DNA of 64,000 bases, taken from assembly GCA_027579435.1 (NCBI GenBank), contig JANBPK010000808.1, positions 348,773 through 412,772 on the forward strand, read 5' to 3'. The position numbers and the translations under genes are program-made. The stretch comes from Candolleomyces eurysporus (lineage: Eukaryota; Basidiomycota; Agaricomycetes; Agaricales; Psathyrellaceae). How positions within the stretch are numbered: the stretch's first letter is position 1; the number at the start of each line of letters is the position of its first letter. The notes below the pieces were generated by a model that saw nothing but the letters and a program-made list of their open reading frames with translations, had not been told where the DNA came from and made no database searches. Positions 1 to 13,008 of this stretch are shown piece after piece.

Positions 1-1673
1 CGCCTCCTATGCCAGCCGAAAATCGTCAGCATGTACAAAGAGTTTGTCTCCGTCTTTTTCACCTGATGTCCTTAGCATGCTCACTGTTGCAACACAGGAC
101 TCATCGAGTAGCCCACAGCAGCCTCCCACGAAAACTCGGTCAAAGGGCAACGCCAAGGTACCCAAAAAATTGCCGCGCCCCTCTAACGGTCCCCGCTCGG
201 AGCTACTGCACGACTTTAGAACAAAGGTGGACGCTCAGGCGTGGCAGCTGGGGGTGATTTCTTTGTCTTTTCTGTGTCATCTCCCTGCTAATCAACATAT
301 ATTATCTTCTAGGACGTGAAAGACCACGTAGTCGAGTTCTGTAAGGACCAATATGGGTCCAGGTTTGTCCAGGATGCCATCGAGACGGCGACCGAAGACG
401 AACGGGATATGGTCTTTCGAGAAATTATCTCTGAAGATATCGTCATGATGGCGAAGGAGGTTTTCGGAAACTATGTAAGATATTGATAACTACTCGAGTC
501 CCGAAACAACAAGCTAAAAATAATCAACCTAGGTTGTGCAGCGAGCGCTAGAATACGGAACCGTTGCTCAGCGGAAGGTCATCCACGGTTTGCTCCTGGG
601 CCAAATCCGCGAGCTCGCACTTCATATATATGGTTGTCGAGTCGTGCAAAAGGTATATATTGTTAATTTTGTTGCGAGGTTAACATCATATTAATATTCC
701 TGTTTATAGCTCATCGACGTCCTTTCTCCCGAGCAACAGGCCGAAATCATTCGGGAATTAGAGCCCCACATATCGGTCTGCGTCCAAGACGCGCATGGTA
801 ACCATGTATGGACATTCCTTTTCCCGATGTATATTCTTTTGATCAACCGAGTTGTAGGTCATCCAGAAGATCCTTGAAAGCGTGCCTCCAAAGCATCTTG
901 ATTTTGTCGACGCATTTCGAGGCCGTGTCATCGAATTCGCAAGACACACATACGGCTGTAGGGTCGTTCAGAGGTGTCTCCAGCACCTCCCCTCATCGCA
1001 GTCGCAACCCCTCCTGGACGAATTCATGGCCCACGCTTTCGATATGATCACGGACGAATTCGGAGTATGTATATTGTGCTTCTTGACCGAGTGCATGACA
1101 AGTTGACATTGTTCCTTACAGAACTACGTCATACAATACATCCTGGAATACGGACCAGAGGAGGAGAAAGGTGTTATATTGACCTTGCTTCAAGGGTGGA
1201 TTCTTCAGTTCTCGCGACACAAGCACGCATCGAATGTGTGCGAGATGGCCCTTGTACATTCCCCCCCCGCATATTCGTCATCGGCTGATTGACGAAGTCC
1301 TCGTCATGGCTCACGGCTTCCCGATTGGAGTGTGGCAAATGATTCACGACCCGTACGGCAGTAAGGACCAAGTTCTTCCGTTGCCCAGCCTGTCGCTAAC
1401 TGACGTCTCGGCTAAAGATTATGTTCTGCAGCGTGCGATGGTACAGGCGGTTGGATATCAACAGCACTTTTTAATGTCCATCGTCGCTCAGCAGATTCCC
1501 GTAGCATGGGGAAACGATGCAAGCCCCCAAGAGCGTAAATATTTCACCGCAAGTAAGTCTAACTCACAGCACGATGCACAAAGTGAATAGAATAACTTAC
1601 CACTTGCACAGTCGAACGAATTCTCAAGAAACAGAGTTCATTGCACCACCATCATCATGCACCTGCCCATTAG
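1..1673 (+). CDS. PUF (Pumilio-family) RNA-binding protein, 3' part
   Basis: This is the C-terminal part of a Pumilio/PUF protein, a family that binds 3'UTR elements and represses or localises mRNAs. Puf repeats follow one another across short exons, with cores such as YGSRFVQDAI, FGNYVVQRAL, YGCRVVQKLI, HGNHVIQKIL, YGCRVVQRCL, NYVIQYILEYG and HASNVCEMALV. After the repeats comes a short tail ending in a run of five His and APAH. The last intron is 1553-1611 and the stop is at 1671-1673. The N-terminus lies before the window. The frame breaks at the C8 run 1261-1268: upstream reads NVCEMALVH, then RLIDEVLV resumes one base out of frame. Since the last repeat is otherwise normal, I read this as an indel error. 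The family is certain; which Puf subfamily is not. Confidence 0.88.
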
Positions 1674-1978
1674 ATCCTAATCCATCTAATTTTCGAATAT
1701 ATTTTTTTTGAGTATACCACTTTCTTGTACTCACACCGGGCGTCCATTCTCTTACACTTAGACTATTGATATGTTTGTATTTTATCTTGTGCTACTAGTA
1801 CTACCCTATGATAACCTTGTGATTATGAAGACTGAGTTCGTGTTGATTGGCCAGTGACGTGGACGTGTCGAAAATGGAACTGCAAATCAATCCAAACATG
1901 GCGCAACCCTAGCATTCGTGTAGGTTGCATACCGCGTTCTCTCTACCTCGAGCCATTGCAAGGTTTTGTAAACCCAGT
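1674..1978. other. Intergenic region between PUF gene and SEC16
   Basis: This 305-nt gap follows the PUF stop codon and precedes the SEC16 start. It begins AT-rich, with a short T run near 1700 that may belong to the PUF 3'UTR. I see no conserved ORF or RNA gene in it. It must hold the SEC16 promoter, but I recognise no specific box. Confidence 0.4.
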
Positions 1979-4900
1979 ATGGATGCACCCGAGGCTGCTG
2001 CTTCACTCTTTGGCTCAGAAGATCCATCGGCCGACCCCTTCGCTGTCATTGGAACGGATAGCGCTCAGGACGGGACCGCCACAACGTCCTCCACCCAAGG
2101 AAATGCGGGATTTCTAGCAGAAACGATGCAGGAAGGACCGTTTGACTATCAGCAGTCCTATACAGCAGGCGGGTCCTCAGACCCATATGCAAATTCATCC
2201 GTGAACTGGGACTCGTATTCGTCGACGACAGAGGCGGTCAGCAATAGCCAGCAATACTCGACACCTGGAGAGAGTTCCTCAACGGCCCAGTATGAACCAG
2301 TTTCAACTTACAACAATGGATACAACGGTATGTCAAGTCTAGACAGCTGATGCTCGACCCTCACATATTATTTGTTGCACCAGCCGGCACGACATATGCT
2401 CCCGTAGTGAATACCACCTCCCAGTACAATCCGTCAAGCTACCTTCCCCCAGCTTCCCATTCCACGCAACCTGAAAATCAATGGCAAGCTCAACCTGCGG
2501 CTACGGCAGACAGATACGCACCAGCGCCCCAGGCCACCGGAGCATCGAATTATGACCCATATAATTCGTATTCTCATCCAGCGACCACCTCCCAGTACTC
2601 ATCTTATGGAACTCCTGCCTTTTCTGCCCCACCTCCACCACCGGTTGCAACATATTCCAAACCTGAAATTCCTGCCCCAGCTCCCCCTTCTGTGCCTAAG
2701 CCTTTGGAGCGTCCGAAGGTGTCGAATGCTTACGATCCACCGTTCCCAACGAAGTCACGCCGGTCTGGTCGGTCTTCCGTCCCTGCTCAACAGGCATATG
2801 GAGCGTATACTACTTATCAGTCTCCATTGGCATCTACGACTGCACCTCCCATGCCTCCTGCAGCCAGAGCAACTCCACCGCCTCCCAAAGCCTCTGGTCA
2901 TTACGGTGCCTATCAAGCCCCACTCTCCTCTCCGCCCCCAGTTATCTCTCAGGCCAGAGCAACTCCTCCTCCTCGGGCACACGGCAACTATGCAGCTCAC
3001 CAAGCCGCCCCTCCTCTGGCTGCCCCTCCTGCAAGAGCGACTCCGCCGCCTACTCGACCGGCTTACTCGGGTGCTCACACCTCCCCGCCAAATACGTACG
3101 CCCCCAAAGTGAATGCTGTACCGCCTTCCACAGAGTCGGTCCCGGTGCACCCTCCTCCAGTCAACGGACATGCGAGCTCTTATGAGCCTTACCAGCCTCC
3201 AACTTACGCTCAATCTCCCCCAAAACCCGATCACGCACCTCTTCAAAGTCCCCCGCTTGCGAAGTCTGAAGCCCATCAATGGTCTACTGAACAGAACCTT
3301 GTTCCTTCCGACCTTGGAACCAGTGCACTCAACGAAACGTTTGGAGGTGGCGACTCATTCAATGATCTTGATCCTGAGGGGTCGTCATTTAATCCCGCAT
3401 CTCCCAATCACCCTGAGACGAACCTCGGCATCCAATCTGCCTCTTCCAATGCATCGGACACCCGTATCTATGAAGCATATTCGCCATATGCCCCGTCTGT
3501 AGCCGAACAGGATACCTACAAACCGGCCTCCCCTGAACTAAGCCGAGAACCCGCACCCGTATCTCCACCACAAGACAAGACTACATTTGCGCCAGGAGCA
3601 AACGCCCCTGTCTCGTTCACTAACACAAGTCCTAAGGCGATGCCCAGAACCGAGTCCCCAGTTTCATTCTCCCGTGCTTATGACCATTCAGCTGGATCGG
3701 CCCCTCTGAACGATTATTCCCGTCTGGCTCAACCTCCACGGAGGACTGATTCGCCTGTCTCGCAACCGGAGGCCAAACCTCCTGGCCCTCCTCCTCGAAG
3801 TGTATACTCGCCTCCACTTCCCCAGCGGAGAGATACGATCCAGAGGGACAAACCACTTGCGCCTGAACAGTCGATGTACGGCAGTGGCTATACCCCTTTC
3901 GTTCCAGTGACGTCCGGGTATGAGCCCCCCTCAGCTCCAGCTTCTGATTCTGCGAACCTCGTTAAATCCGCGTATAACCCAGTGCAGGACTATTCAACTC
4001 CATCGACGACGTTGAATGCGACTTCCATGGCCTACGCCCCATCGCCGTCTCTCCTTGGGTCGAACGACCCCCTCGCACGGACAACCGCACGAGCACCTGT
4101 CATCAGCTTCGGTTTTGGTGGCCGCTTGGTCACTTGCTTCCACGGCGCTGCAACGCTTCATACCGGCTTCGATGTTGCTCTCGCAAATCGTAACACCACG
4201 TCAGTAAAGGTCTATTCCATCAACAAATTGCTACCCCCATCTGCTCTTGAGTCGTCAGAGGTAGAGTATCCGGGGCCACTTTTCCCCGACGCTGGGAACG
4301 CTGCTATTACCTTGGTCAGGTCCGCAGCCTCGTCACAGTCCAAGGGTAAGAAGGCGCGTGTTGTAAAATATTTGGAGGACCGTGCCGCCGAAATCACCCA
4401 GGGATTGTCGTATCAGAATCTTCAGGATAGCCAAGCTTCTGAAGCAAAGGTCGCTCTCATCAATGTTCTTAAAGCTTTGGTAGAAAACGACGGTCAATTG
4501 TTGACATCGTAAGTCAGACGATCTTGTTTTACATGAACGAATAGCTGAAACTATGTAGATCACAGAGCGAGCCTGCTGTTCGAGCCGCCCTTGTTCCCGG
4601 AGTCCTTGCAGATGATAATCTTGCGGTGGCTGACACAATGTCACCAGCCCTATATTCCGCAGGACCTACAATCAACTCCTTTGAGGCGCCAATATCTGTA
4701 ACCACTCTCACCTCGTCTGCCCTAAACAAGATTGAAGAGTTGCTGGTTCGAGGTGAACGCCGAAAAGCCTACACATATGCACTTGACCAGAAATTGTGGG
4801 CGCATGCCATGGTGATAGCTAGTAGCATTGATAAGGAGGCCTGGAAGGAGGTCGTAAACGACTTCATCCACACCGAACTGGCGTCCCAAGATGATCCACC

Positions 4901-7331
4901 CCACTCTGCTGCTAAACTTCCCGGGAGCAACCCCTTGAAACAGGCGCCCACTAGGCGCGAAGGTTTGAGGGCTGCTTATAGTTTATTCAGCGGACAAGGA
5001 GCTACTGCAGGTCAGTGATTTTCTCTGACAATACAAGCTCTATACTGAATCCCTGCGTAGTCAAGGAGTTAGTGCCTACCAAGCTGATCTCACTGGCCAG
5101 CGGACTTCAACCCCCTGGCATGATGGTCCCATCGACAACCCCAAGAACTCCCGCTTTTCCACCAACCTCCTTCACGCAGGCTACACCGCCATCATTGTCA
5201 CAGTGGAAAGAGACTGCTGCGATGATGATTTCGTGCCCATTGTCCCAAGATGCGTCATCAGCCCTGACAGCTTTGGGCGACCAGCTGTTGAGCTATGGTT
5301 GGGTTGAAGCGGCACACGCATGGTAAGTTCTCAATTGTCGACTGAAATTGTCTGCTCATGACTTATGTTCTAGCTACCTTCTCTCTCCTCAAACGTCTCC
5401 ATTGGCCGGAGTTGGTTCCCCGGCTGCTCGTATCACCGTGCTTGGAAGCAAGCCGCCACTTCTCAACCCGCTTTTCTCCAAAGATCCAGACGTCTTCATC
5501 CTCTCGGAAATTCTAGAGTTTGCGCTGTCTTTGCCAACTGTTGTGAAGGGGCAAGAACCTTTCACTGGCATCCCTCACTTGCAGCCGTACCGATTGCTTC
5601 GAGCATTCGCTTTAGCTGAGACGGGGGAGATTGCGCTGGCCAATCGGTACGTGACTCGTAGTCGAGGTTAACCCAATAGTAAGCTGAAAATACCCATAGA
5701 TATGTGGAGGCGATTTCGGCAAGCCTTGGGAAAGGTTCCCCTTACTTCAACCCAACCTTTGTCGGCCAGTTGAAGGATTTGACCGAACGGATAAACGGCA
5801 TTTCACTCTCCGAAAAGTCGGCTTCATGGATCGGGGCGAAAATAAGCAAACCCAGTCTGGATACTATTGGCGGTTGGCTTGAGGGGCGTTTCACCAAGCT
5901 TGTCACAGGCGACGGGGATGGCGAAATCCCAGAAGAAGTAGAAAGCAAGAAGGCTGCTCAGCGCACCTTTGATGGTCCCTTTGCTCACTATAGTACCATC
6001 TCCAATACGCCGTCTGCGCGGTCCTCACCTCAGCCGACGCATAGCAATCCGTATGCTCCGCCGCACCGCACCTCTTCAGCGATGGCTATGTCGTCGTCTT
6101 TCCTTCCGCCCCAGCAACCTATTGACAGAGCTAGTTCTGCCATCGACTATCTCCGGGACCACAAGCCGGGTAGGCAGTCGCCTGCTCCAGCCTTTGGATA
6201 CGGGAACCCTCCCAACTACAGTTCCCCCGGCACTGGCATTGAACACCGCAGCGCATCCGAAAGTCAACGCTGCCAAGCAGCATTCCCGCACTTTGTCGAC
6301 GGACACCAAGCCTTCTCCCGATGGCGAGCTCGAGACCCCCGTTCAGGGCCAGGGATCGTCGTGGTGGGACTATAGTAGTGGTCACACTCAGACACCCACT
6401 GCAGCGACCTTTATGCAGGTGGAGCAGCCCGTCGTCCCGGAATCTAGTGGCGGGTTTATATCCCTCATGGATAATGAACCGTATGGATTCCATCCGAAAG
6501 CCGCGTCGGCACCGCCAGCTCAGACAAGGGCTCAACATTATGACGAGGATGACGAGGAAGATTTGGGCTTTGGCAACAAGAAACCCAGCACGAAACCACC
6601 TCCTTCAGAGGAAGCTAAAGAGGAACCAGCTAAACCGTCTGAACCGGCTCCCGCTCCTAAAACCGAACCACCGGCTGGCACTCAACAAGGTAACGCTTCA
6701 TTTCGTTGTTTGAAAAGAGGAAAAGATATTGACTTGGGGTCGAAGCAATAGGACAGCAACCTGCGGCTAGTGGAGGCTGGTTGAGCAGGTGGTGGAAAGG
6801 TAGCACCAGTGAAGGCGGAAGTGGCCCGGTCCAAGTCAAGTTGGGCCAAGAAAACAACTTCTATTACGATAAAGACTTGAAACGCTGGGTGAACAAGAAT
6901 GTGGGTTTTGGTATTCGCTCGCTTTCTCGTCGTCTTTACTCACATCGCTATTCATACAGGCCGGTGCTGAAGAAGCCAAACCGACGCCTCCTCCTCCACC
7001 CCCAAGAGCGGCCACCGCTTCCCCGTCGAAGGCAGCGTTGATGCGCCCACCTCATCCTAGCAGCAGTGCGCCGCCCCAGGGTATCGCCCGGGCTGCGTCT
7101 GCGATGGACTTTACTAGCGCCTCTGACGGCAATGGGAGAGTCCGCTCGAGCCTCGTCCCTTCAGATACCGGTGCGACTCCTCCTCCGATGGGCAGCAGGC
7201 CACCCTCTGCCAGACCACCTTCTGCGGCCTCCGTAGGACCTCCTGGTAGTCGACCACGTTCGCAAGCGACGAAGAAGAACGTACGAAGCCGTTACGTGGA
7301 TGTTTTCCAGCAAGAGAATCCTGGTTCATAG
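1979..7331 (+). CDS. SEC16: COPII coat assembly protein Sec16
   Basis: Sec16 is the scaffold that marks ER exit sites and organises COPII coat assembly. I chose the ATG at 1979 (MDAPEAAASLFG), which is the usual fungal Sec16 start; an in-frame ATG lies 54 nt upstream. The N-terminal half is long, low-complexity and rich in Pro, Tyr and Ser. The central conserved domain follows (core FGFGGRLVTCFHGAA, near 4110-4150), then the alpha-helical Sec16_C region (LLVRGERRKAYTYALDQKLW), then a Pro-rich tail. Seven introns are visible: 2328-2383, 4509-4558, 5011-5060, 5323-5373, 5647-5699, 6690-6751 and 6901-6959. Splicing gives about 1,656 aa only if one extra base is ignored, because the frame slips between about 6210 and 6290. 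Domain order and length fit the family. Confidence 0.92.
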
Positions 7332-7438
7332 ACAATATTCCTTAGTTTAATTTTTATCGCACTCCTCTCTCAATTTATCATCTATCATAAACTGTGCTAA
7401 CACAAATGGTCTTGATTGGCAACGAATCCCGTATATAA

Positions 7439-8609
7439 CTACAAGAGGAGTTTGTAAGGGTACGCTGAAAGTGAATGAAACTTGGTGAGGACACAAAATC
7501 CAAGAACGAAAGGCGGAGAGGAAAGACGTACCACGGTTCTTCACACGGAAGAGCGAAACCAACACGGAGTAGATGATGATGAGGACTGCTCCCCAGAGGT
7601 AGACTTGCAGCCTCTGCTTGCTAGGAGAAGATTGGTATGGCACAATCAAGGTGAGCATAACGAAGGTGAACGCAAGCAAGCCATCTGTTCTCGAAGCGTA
7701 AGTAAGCGCCTCTTGGGGTTACTATATGAAAACGCACAAACGAAAGCAACGACGTGGACTTCTTGGCCGTACTGGTTGCTGAAGCCGCCGGCGATCCAGT
7801 TCCCGTCTCTACCAACGTACGGAACGCCTCTAATTCGGGTGAACATGTGACCGCCGGTCATGATGAGTATGACGATGACAGAGGCGAACGCCCAAGTCCA
7901 ACGGGTGAGGACGACGGGAGCGACAAGCCTGAGGAGTGAACCAACACCGATGATTGCAATTGCTGTAGTGAACCACTTCGCCCAGTCGATGGGGTCTTTG
8001 TAAGGAATGGGGACTGGGGTGAATTTGGAGAGGTGTTGTGCGAGTGGAGAAGCGTCGAAGCCACTGGAAGTGGGGTGTTAGAACAGCTGTAAAGAGTATG
8101 GTGTTCGTGGTCCACTTACTCTTGGAAGTCGTATTTGGTGGGCGCAGTTCGACCGCTTGCGGGCTTGCGGGGACCATCGGCAGGAGGGTAGGCAAAGACC
8201 ACCGGTGCTGAAGCCAGAGACAGCTTTTGGAAGACATTCGGAGCATTGTCAAAGTCCAGAGTCGCAAAGAAGTGCTGATCTCGGTCGCTGGCTTGGACGG
8301 TTGACCAGGCTTTGCCGACGGTACTGAACGCCGGGTCGAATTGTCTGAGGGAGAATTAGAGGCCGGCTGTACATACACAGCCAGGTTTACTCACTTGCAA
8401 GGCATACAGTTCCTGTTCTTGCTGAGGGCGGTGAACTGGATGGAGGCCGACCATGTTCGCTTGGGTGATGTCAGAAGGTCGAAGGACTGGCTGTCGAGGT
8501 GAATAACGCCATTTCCTGCAGCTGCAAGCTCTGTCAGCTTTTTGAGCGAGTCCTGCTGGGCATAGACGAGGCCCAGACAGAGAAACAGGGAGGAAAATAG
8601 ACCCTTCAT
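7439..8609 (-). CDS. OST3: Oligosaccharyltransferase subunit Ost3/Ost6
   Basis: This is a subunit of the ER oligosaccharyltransferase that helps glycosylate slow-folding or disulfide-rich acceptor proteins through a lumenal thioredoxin-like domain. The start MKGLFSSLFLCLGLVYA is a clear signal peptide. The thioredoxin fold follows with a CxxC redox pair (NCMPCK), and then four membrane helices, including AIAIIGVGSLLRLV, FASVIVILIMTG, FTFVMLTLIVP and GAVLIIIYSVLVSLF. Introns are short. The last one (donor after VKNR) leads to a tiny final exon and the end YPYKLLL. The gene is head-to-head with PIK1, and the two start codons are 116 nt apart. The choice between Ost3 and Ost6 is nominal, because most filamentous fungi carry one such gene. 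Confidence 0.9.
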
Positions 8610-8725
8610 GGAGGAGGAGAGGAGAGAGATTCTGGCGACGTGTCGTGTCGCGTGTTCGAAATAGGAAGGCGCGTGATCCTTGGACTTTGCGATTTCAGAG
8701 TTACTGTGGACGGTTGACTTCTGCG
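8610..8725. promoter_or_regulatory. Divergent promoter shared by OST3 and PIK1
   Basis: Only 116 nt separate the start codons of two divergent genes, so both 5'UTRs and core promoters must overlap here. I see no TATA box. The segment contains GT-rich repeats (cgacgtgtcgtgtcgcgtg) and may be an initiator-type bidirectional promoter. The sharing is inferred from spacing alone. Confidence 0.5.
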
Positions 8726-11700
8726 ATGTCCTCGCATGCCCTCCTGCTCCGTCTCTTCCTTTCACCCTCCTTCTTCTCGGTCCATGTCGCTCTGAAATAT
8801 CTGCTGCTCTATGCAGACAATATCGGGATCACCTACTACCTCACCCACCGCCTCAAGGACCTCGATGTCCACGAGTTGACAGATGTGTGGGGTTTCATAT
8901 GGTGATCTTGCTTTTCATTCCGTGTCTTGCCCCGCTTACCCCCCACATAGTCATCTGTCCATAACCCGGCCCACAAAATCCAGGGCTCTCGAGTGTTTTG
9001 TGGTCGAGACTGCCCAACGCTCAACACATATCGCCCTCATTGTGCGTACTCGTCGACACACCCTGTCCTCTGCAATCCAGTGACCCAAATTAACAGACGC
9101 TATGGTTCATGCAAGCCGCCCTCAATGACCTCTCTGTCGCACGACGTGATTCACCCTCCTTTGCCGTTTGCCAGCGAGTTTTGTTGAAGTGCCATGAAAT
9201 CATATTCAGCGATCTGACTTCGACTGCTGCTGGGCCATATTCCGCGATGAATATACTCTCCAACCTACGCAGGAGAAAGATCAAGCATCACCCAGAGCCC
9301 GTGATAATTGGCATCGGAGCCTTGCTTGCCGGAGTCCCTGCCATGCCCCAATTAACAAAGTACATGGGCCAAATTGCCATTGACCAAGGCAGAGCAGAGG
9401 ACGAAACCAACCATCGAGGCGTCTCGCACGCAAAATCAGAAGATGATTTTGCTCCCATTCAATCATCTCCATCCCAATCGATTGCAGACTACGACGAAAA
9501 TGACGACCCCGAAACACCTTCCACTGCCGACGACCCCTTCACTCCTACCGGGTTCACCCAGAAGACTCCAACTGTCCCAAGATCCGAGTTGTTGGCTAGA
9601 AGGCAAACAGTTGCGGGTGCACAGACTGTCCCGGCATTGCCTTTGCATTTACAGACAGTGCGAAAGTCGAGAGCGTCTGAAGATCCATTAGGACAACACG
9701 ATGCAGTACCCTTCTCCATCCCATACCAATCGTCCCCATCTATTCCTTCCGCCCTCTTTTCCTCACGTACACCCTTGCGATCGGCTATGGTGAATCCTGC
9801 TGACCTATTACTTGAGAAGTATGACCCAGAGTCACAAGCGCAATTACTTCGTAATCACTTTTGTCATTCCGAGGTAAGTAAGGGGTGCCACAATGCCTCT
9901 CTTTAATTAACTAACCCATTCCAAAGGTCCAATTTCTGCTTAATTTGGAGAACATCTGCAATCGACTGCTAATTATTCCAAGGCCTGCTCGTGTCAGTGC
10001 TCTCAGAGCCGAACTCACAGCTCTCAACCACAGGCTCCCGGCTGAGGTAAGTGGCTCAATCAAGCTCGGCTCCCCTTTTACTCATGACCACCCGTCTAGG
10101 TGTGCCTGCCTCTATGGTGCCCTGGATCAGATACTCCTCGAGGGGAAGAAGCAGCGCATCCACACCACCGGATAGTTCGTATACCACCGGGGGAGAGCGT
10201 AGTTTTGAACTCTGCCGAAAGGGCACCGTTCTTGCTGTTGGTGGAAGTCCTACACGACGATCTTGACTTTGAACCGGAGAAGAAGTCGAACAAGGACGTT
10301 CTCCGCAACCTCGTTATGAAAAAAAATAACAAGAGGGGCCTATCAGATTCAGTACCTTCGTCTTCGGTGCCATTTACTCCAGCGACAACAGGGCCCTCTC
10401 AGGACTTTGATGTATCTGTCCAACCAGAGCTTCAAAGCGAGCCACAAACCAGCGTGTCTGTCGACCCACCTACCCCTGTATCAGCTATACCTTCCGAACC
10501 CGATTCCGACGAAGAGATTGATCTTGTTGAACAACTCTATGGAAATGACCAACCACTACTCAGCAAGATGATTGACATATCAGATTCGATCGTCTTGCCC
10601 CCTACACCTAAAAACAAGGAACTTGACTTGGCGGCTTGGTCGCGTTCAAACCCAATCCCTCAGTCAGCATCGTATCTTTCTTCGCCTCATATTCGACCTT
10701 CCCCGTCACATTCTCCAGATCCAACAACGCCAGACTCCGGGGAACTAGATGGCTCCCCTAAAGTACTTTCTCTCGACGAATATTCTGAGCGCATGCGTAC
10801 AGCTGCTATTATGTTGGCCCAGCTCAATGCTGGTCTTGCTAGAGACGACCTCACGAACGCTTCACCCCGTCCTGAAGTACAAGCAGATGCATCTAGTATG
10901 TCGCTCTTTTCTAAGGTTGCGTATCGTGTCCCAACTGATGCCACAGACTCGTCAAGAGCGAAGCGCTCTCTTTCCAATGGATTGGATCAATCTCAGATTA
11001 CTCCGAGTAGACTGAGGATTAATCATGCAGAAACCGCCGCCATTCGGGACCGTATCATGAAAGAAATGTTGTCTTTGGAAGAGGAACGAATGGCGCGCAT
11101 GAGAGAGAGTGACGGGTTCGTTATGAGCCAGATGGGCGAGACGAGCGGGAGCTCAAAAACGCTGGAGGATGAGAGCATCATTCGTCGCGAACTGAATAAG
11201 GTTGACCCTTCAGCCGTTGTGTTCAGCGAATCTTGGGCCGCGAAGAAGGTAGGCTACCTTGGACGGCCATTACCTTTCCTCGCTCAAACCTTTCTTCACA
11301 GAGTCGTATACGGCAAAGTTCACCGTATGGTCATCTAGGTAAGAATTTACTCACAAATGTTCGAGCTCTCGCTCATCCTCCTCTGTAATAGCTCGGTGGG
11401 ACTGTATGTCAGTAATCGTGAAGACTGGCGGAGATCTGCGGCAAGAACAGCTTGCTGTACAGCTCATTCGCGAGTTCCAAAGTATATGGGCAGAGGAGAA
11501 ATGCGGATGTTGGGTCAAACAGTCAGCAATACTTCCTTATACATACGCTACCAGAAACTGATTTTCTCCAACTAGCTTCCGTATCATGATTACTGGTAGC
11601 ACTTCAGGGTTGATTGAAACGATCAAGGACTCCGTGTCGATACATTCAATCAAAAAGGCTGAATATGCTAAGCGGCTTGCAGAAGGTCGTTTGGGTCACG

Positions 11701-12508
11701 TCACGCTCCTTGACCACTTCATATCCGTTAGTATGTTCATAATCCTTTTCATGCACCCCCGTCTCACCACGGTAACGATTTCAGACATACGGCGACCCAT
11801 CATCGGCCAAGTTCGCTCGAGCGCAGAGAAATTTCGCCAGGTCTCTAGCAGGCTACTCTCTCGTCACCTACCTCCTCCAAGTGAAAGACCGTCACAACGG
11901 AAATATACTATTGGATCGGGATGGGCACTTGGTTCATATCGACTTTGGCTTTATTTTGAGCAACACACCGGGGAATATTGGATTTGAAGCAGCTCCTTTC
12001 AAGTTCCCATTGGAATATCTTCAAGTCCTTGGAGGCGTAGACGGACCTGCGTTCCTCGAGTTCAAACGGCTATTTAGGCATGGGTTTGAGGTTGCTCGTA
12101 AACATTGCGACCGGATTATCAGTGAGTTGACTTGCCCATCTTTGCTCTGGCCAAATCTAATTGAATCTTCCACCAGCCTTGGTTGAACTGATGCAGAAAG
12201 GTGAGCCCCACGACCGTAACTGCTGGCTTGGGAACATACACTGATGGAACTCTTTCAGACTCGGCTTTCCCCTGTTTTGTGATTTCAGGGGAACAGACTG
12301 CCAACCAACTCAGGGATCGTTTCCAACCCACTCTAACACACTCCTTAGTAGGAGATCACGTCGAGCGTCTGATTGCGTCTTCGTTAGGGTCGCATTGGAC
12401 TAGACTGTACGATTCGGTATGTGTGCCACTTGGACTTGCTTTCCCTATTTTATTGATACTTATACGCCTTTTTCATAGTTTCAATACTACTCACAGTCTA
12501 TTCTATGA
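8726..12508 (+). CDS. PIK1: Phosphatidylinositol 4-kinase, Pik1/PI4KB type
   Basis: This kinase makes PI4P at the Golgi and in the nucleus, which is needed for secretory vesicle formation. The ATG at 8726 opens MSSHALLLRLFLSPS. The N-terminal lipid-kinase-unique helical region follows (KYLLLYADNIGITYYL, then VCLPLWCPG), with a variable Ser-rich middle. The catalytic domain contains SPYGHL, VKTGGDLRQEQLAVQLI, the catalytic loop KDRHNGNILLD and the DFG loop HIDFGFILSNTPGN. The C-terminus LYDSFQYYSQSIL is the typical ending and is reached by a final intron that stops at 12478. All key catalytic residues are visible. The spliced length is roughly 1,000 aa. The neighbouring OST3, SEC16 and mannosyltransferase genes also serve the secretory pathway, but nothing shows co-regulation apart from the shared promoter with OST3. 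Confidence 0.92.
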
Positions 12509-13008
12509 TATATTGTTTATGCCGATGTCGAGAGAACGTCAGGGAGTGGTTTTCTTGTTTGAGGTATGGTCTTCAAGGGCAAAGGCCATAGAGTTTGCCA
12601 GTCATTCCTTCAACAGGATGATTTTGGGTAAGCGTTGACTCAAGGCGATAGGAATTGGAGCGGGCGAGTGCGCAAGGCCGCAGGGTACGAGAGCAGGACG
12701 GGGTTTCTTCGCTATCCGCTGAGAGCGGGAGCGATCACCGTGGGTGAGCCTCGGGGGTGCGCAGCATGCAGCCCAGGCGATCTTCCGGCCAAACCGTACG
12801 CGCAGAGTTTGTCAAACTTTAGATACCTCGCGATTTGAAACGAAAGAACGCAATAATATTGCAGACGGACTACAAAAGTGTTTTACGAGTCCAGTATTCC
12901 ACTAGAATCTGACAAGTCGATGACAGATTGCACTACAGTAGGAAATAGCGTTCGAGAACTAATTGAATAAATATCGTATTGATACACCGGCCCAACACTG
13001 CAGCAAGT
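12509..13008. other. Gene-free region between PIK1 and a mannosyltransferase gene
   Basis: This 500-nt stretch separates two convergent genes. A GC-richer block near 12640-12840 holds an open frame of 67 codons that matches no family I know and continues neither neighbour. The rest is AT-rich and likely 3'UTR. I see no RNA gene or repeat. Confidence 0.4.

Noticed and set aside
2755..3279. 174-codon open frame on the minus strand inside SEC16
   Set aside because: It is the antisense of the Pro-rich repeats; its Arg/Trp/Cys-rich sequence is the mirror of CCX codons and has no family features.
12635..12838. GC-rich open frame of 67 codons after PIK1
   Set aside because: No start context, no family resemblance, and PIK1 ends cleanly at 12508 with its standard C-terminus.
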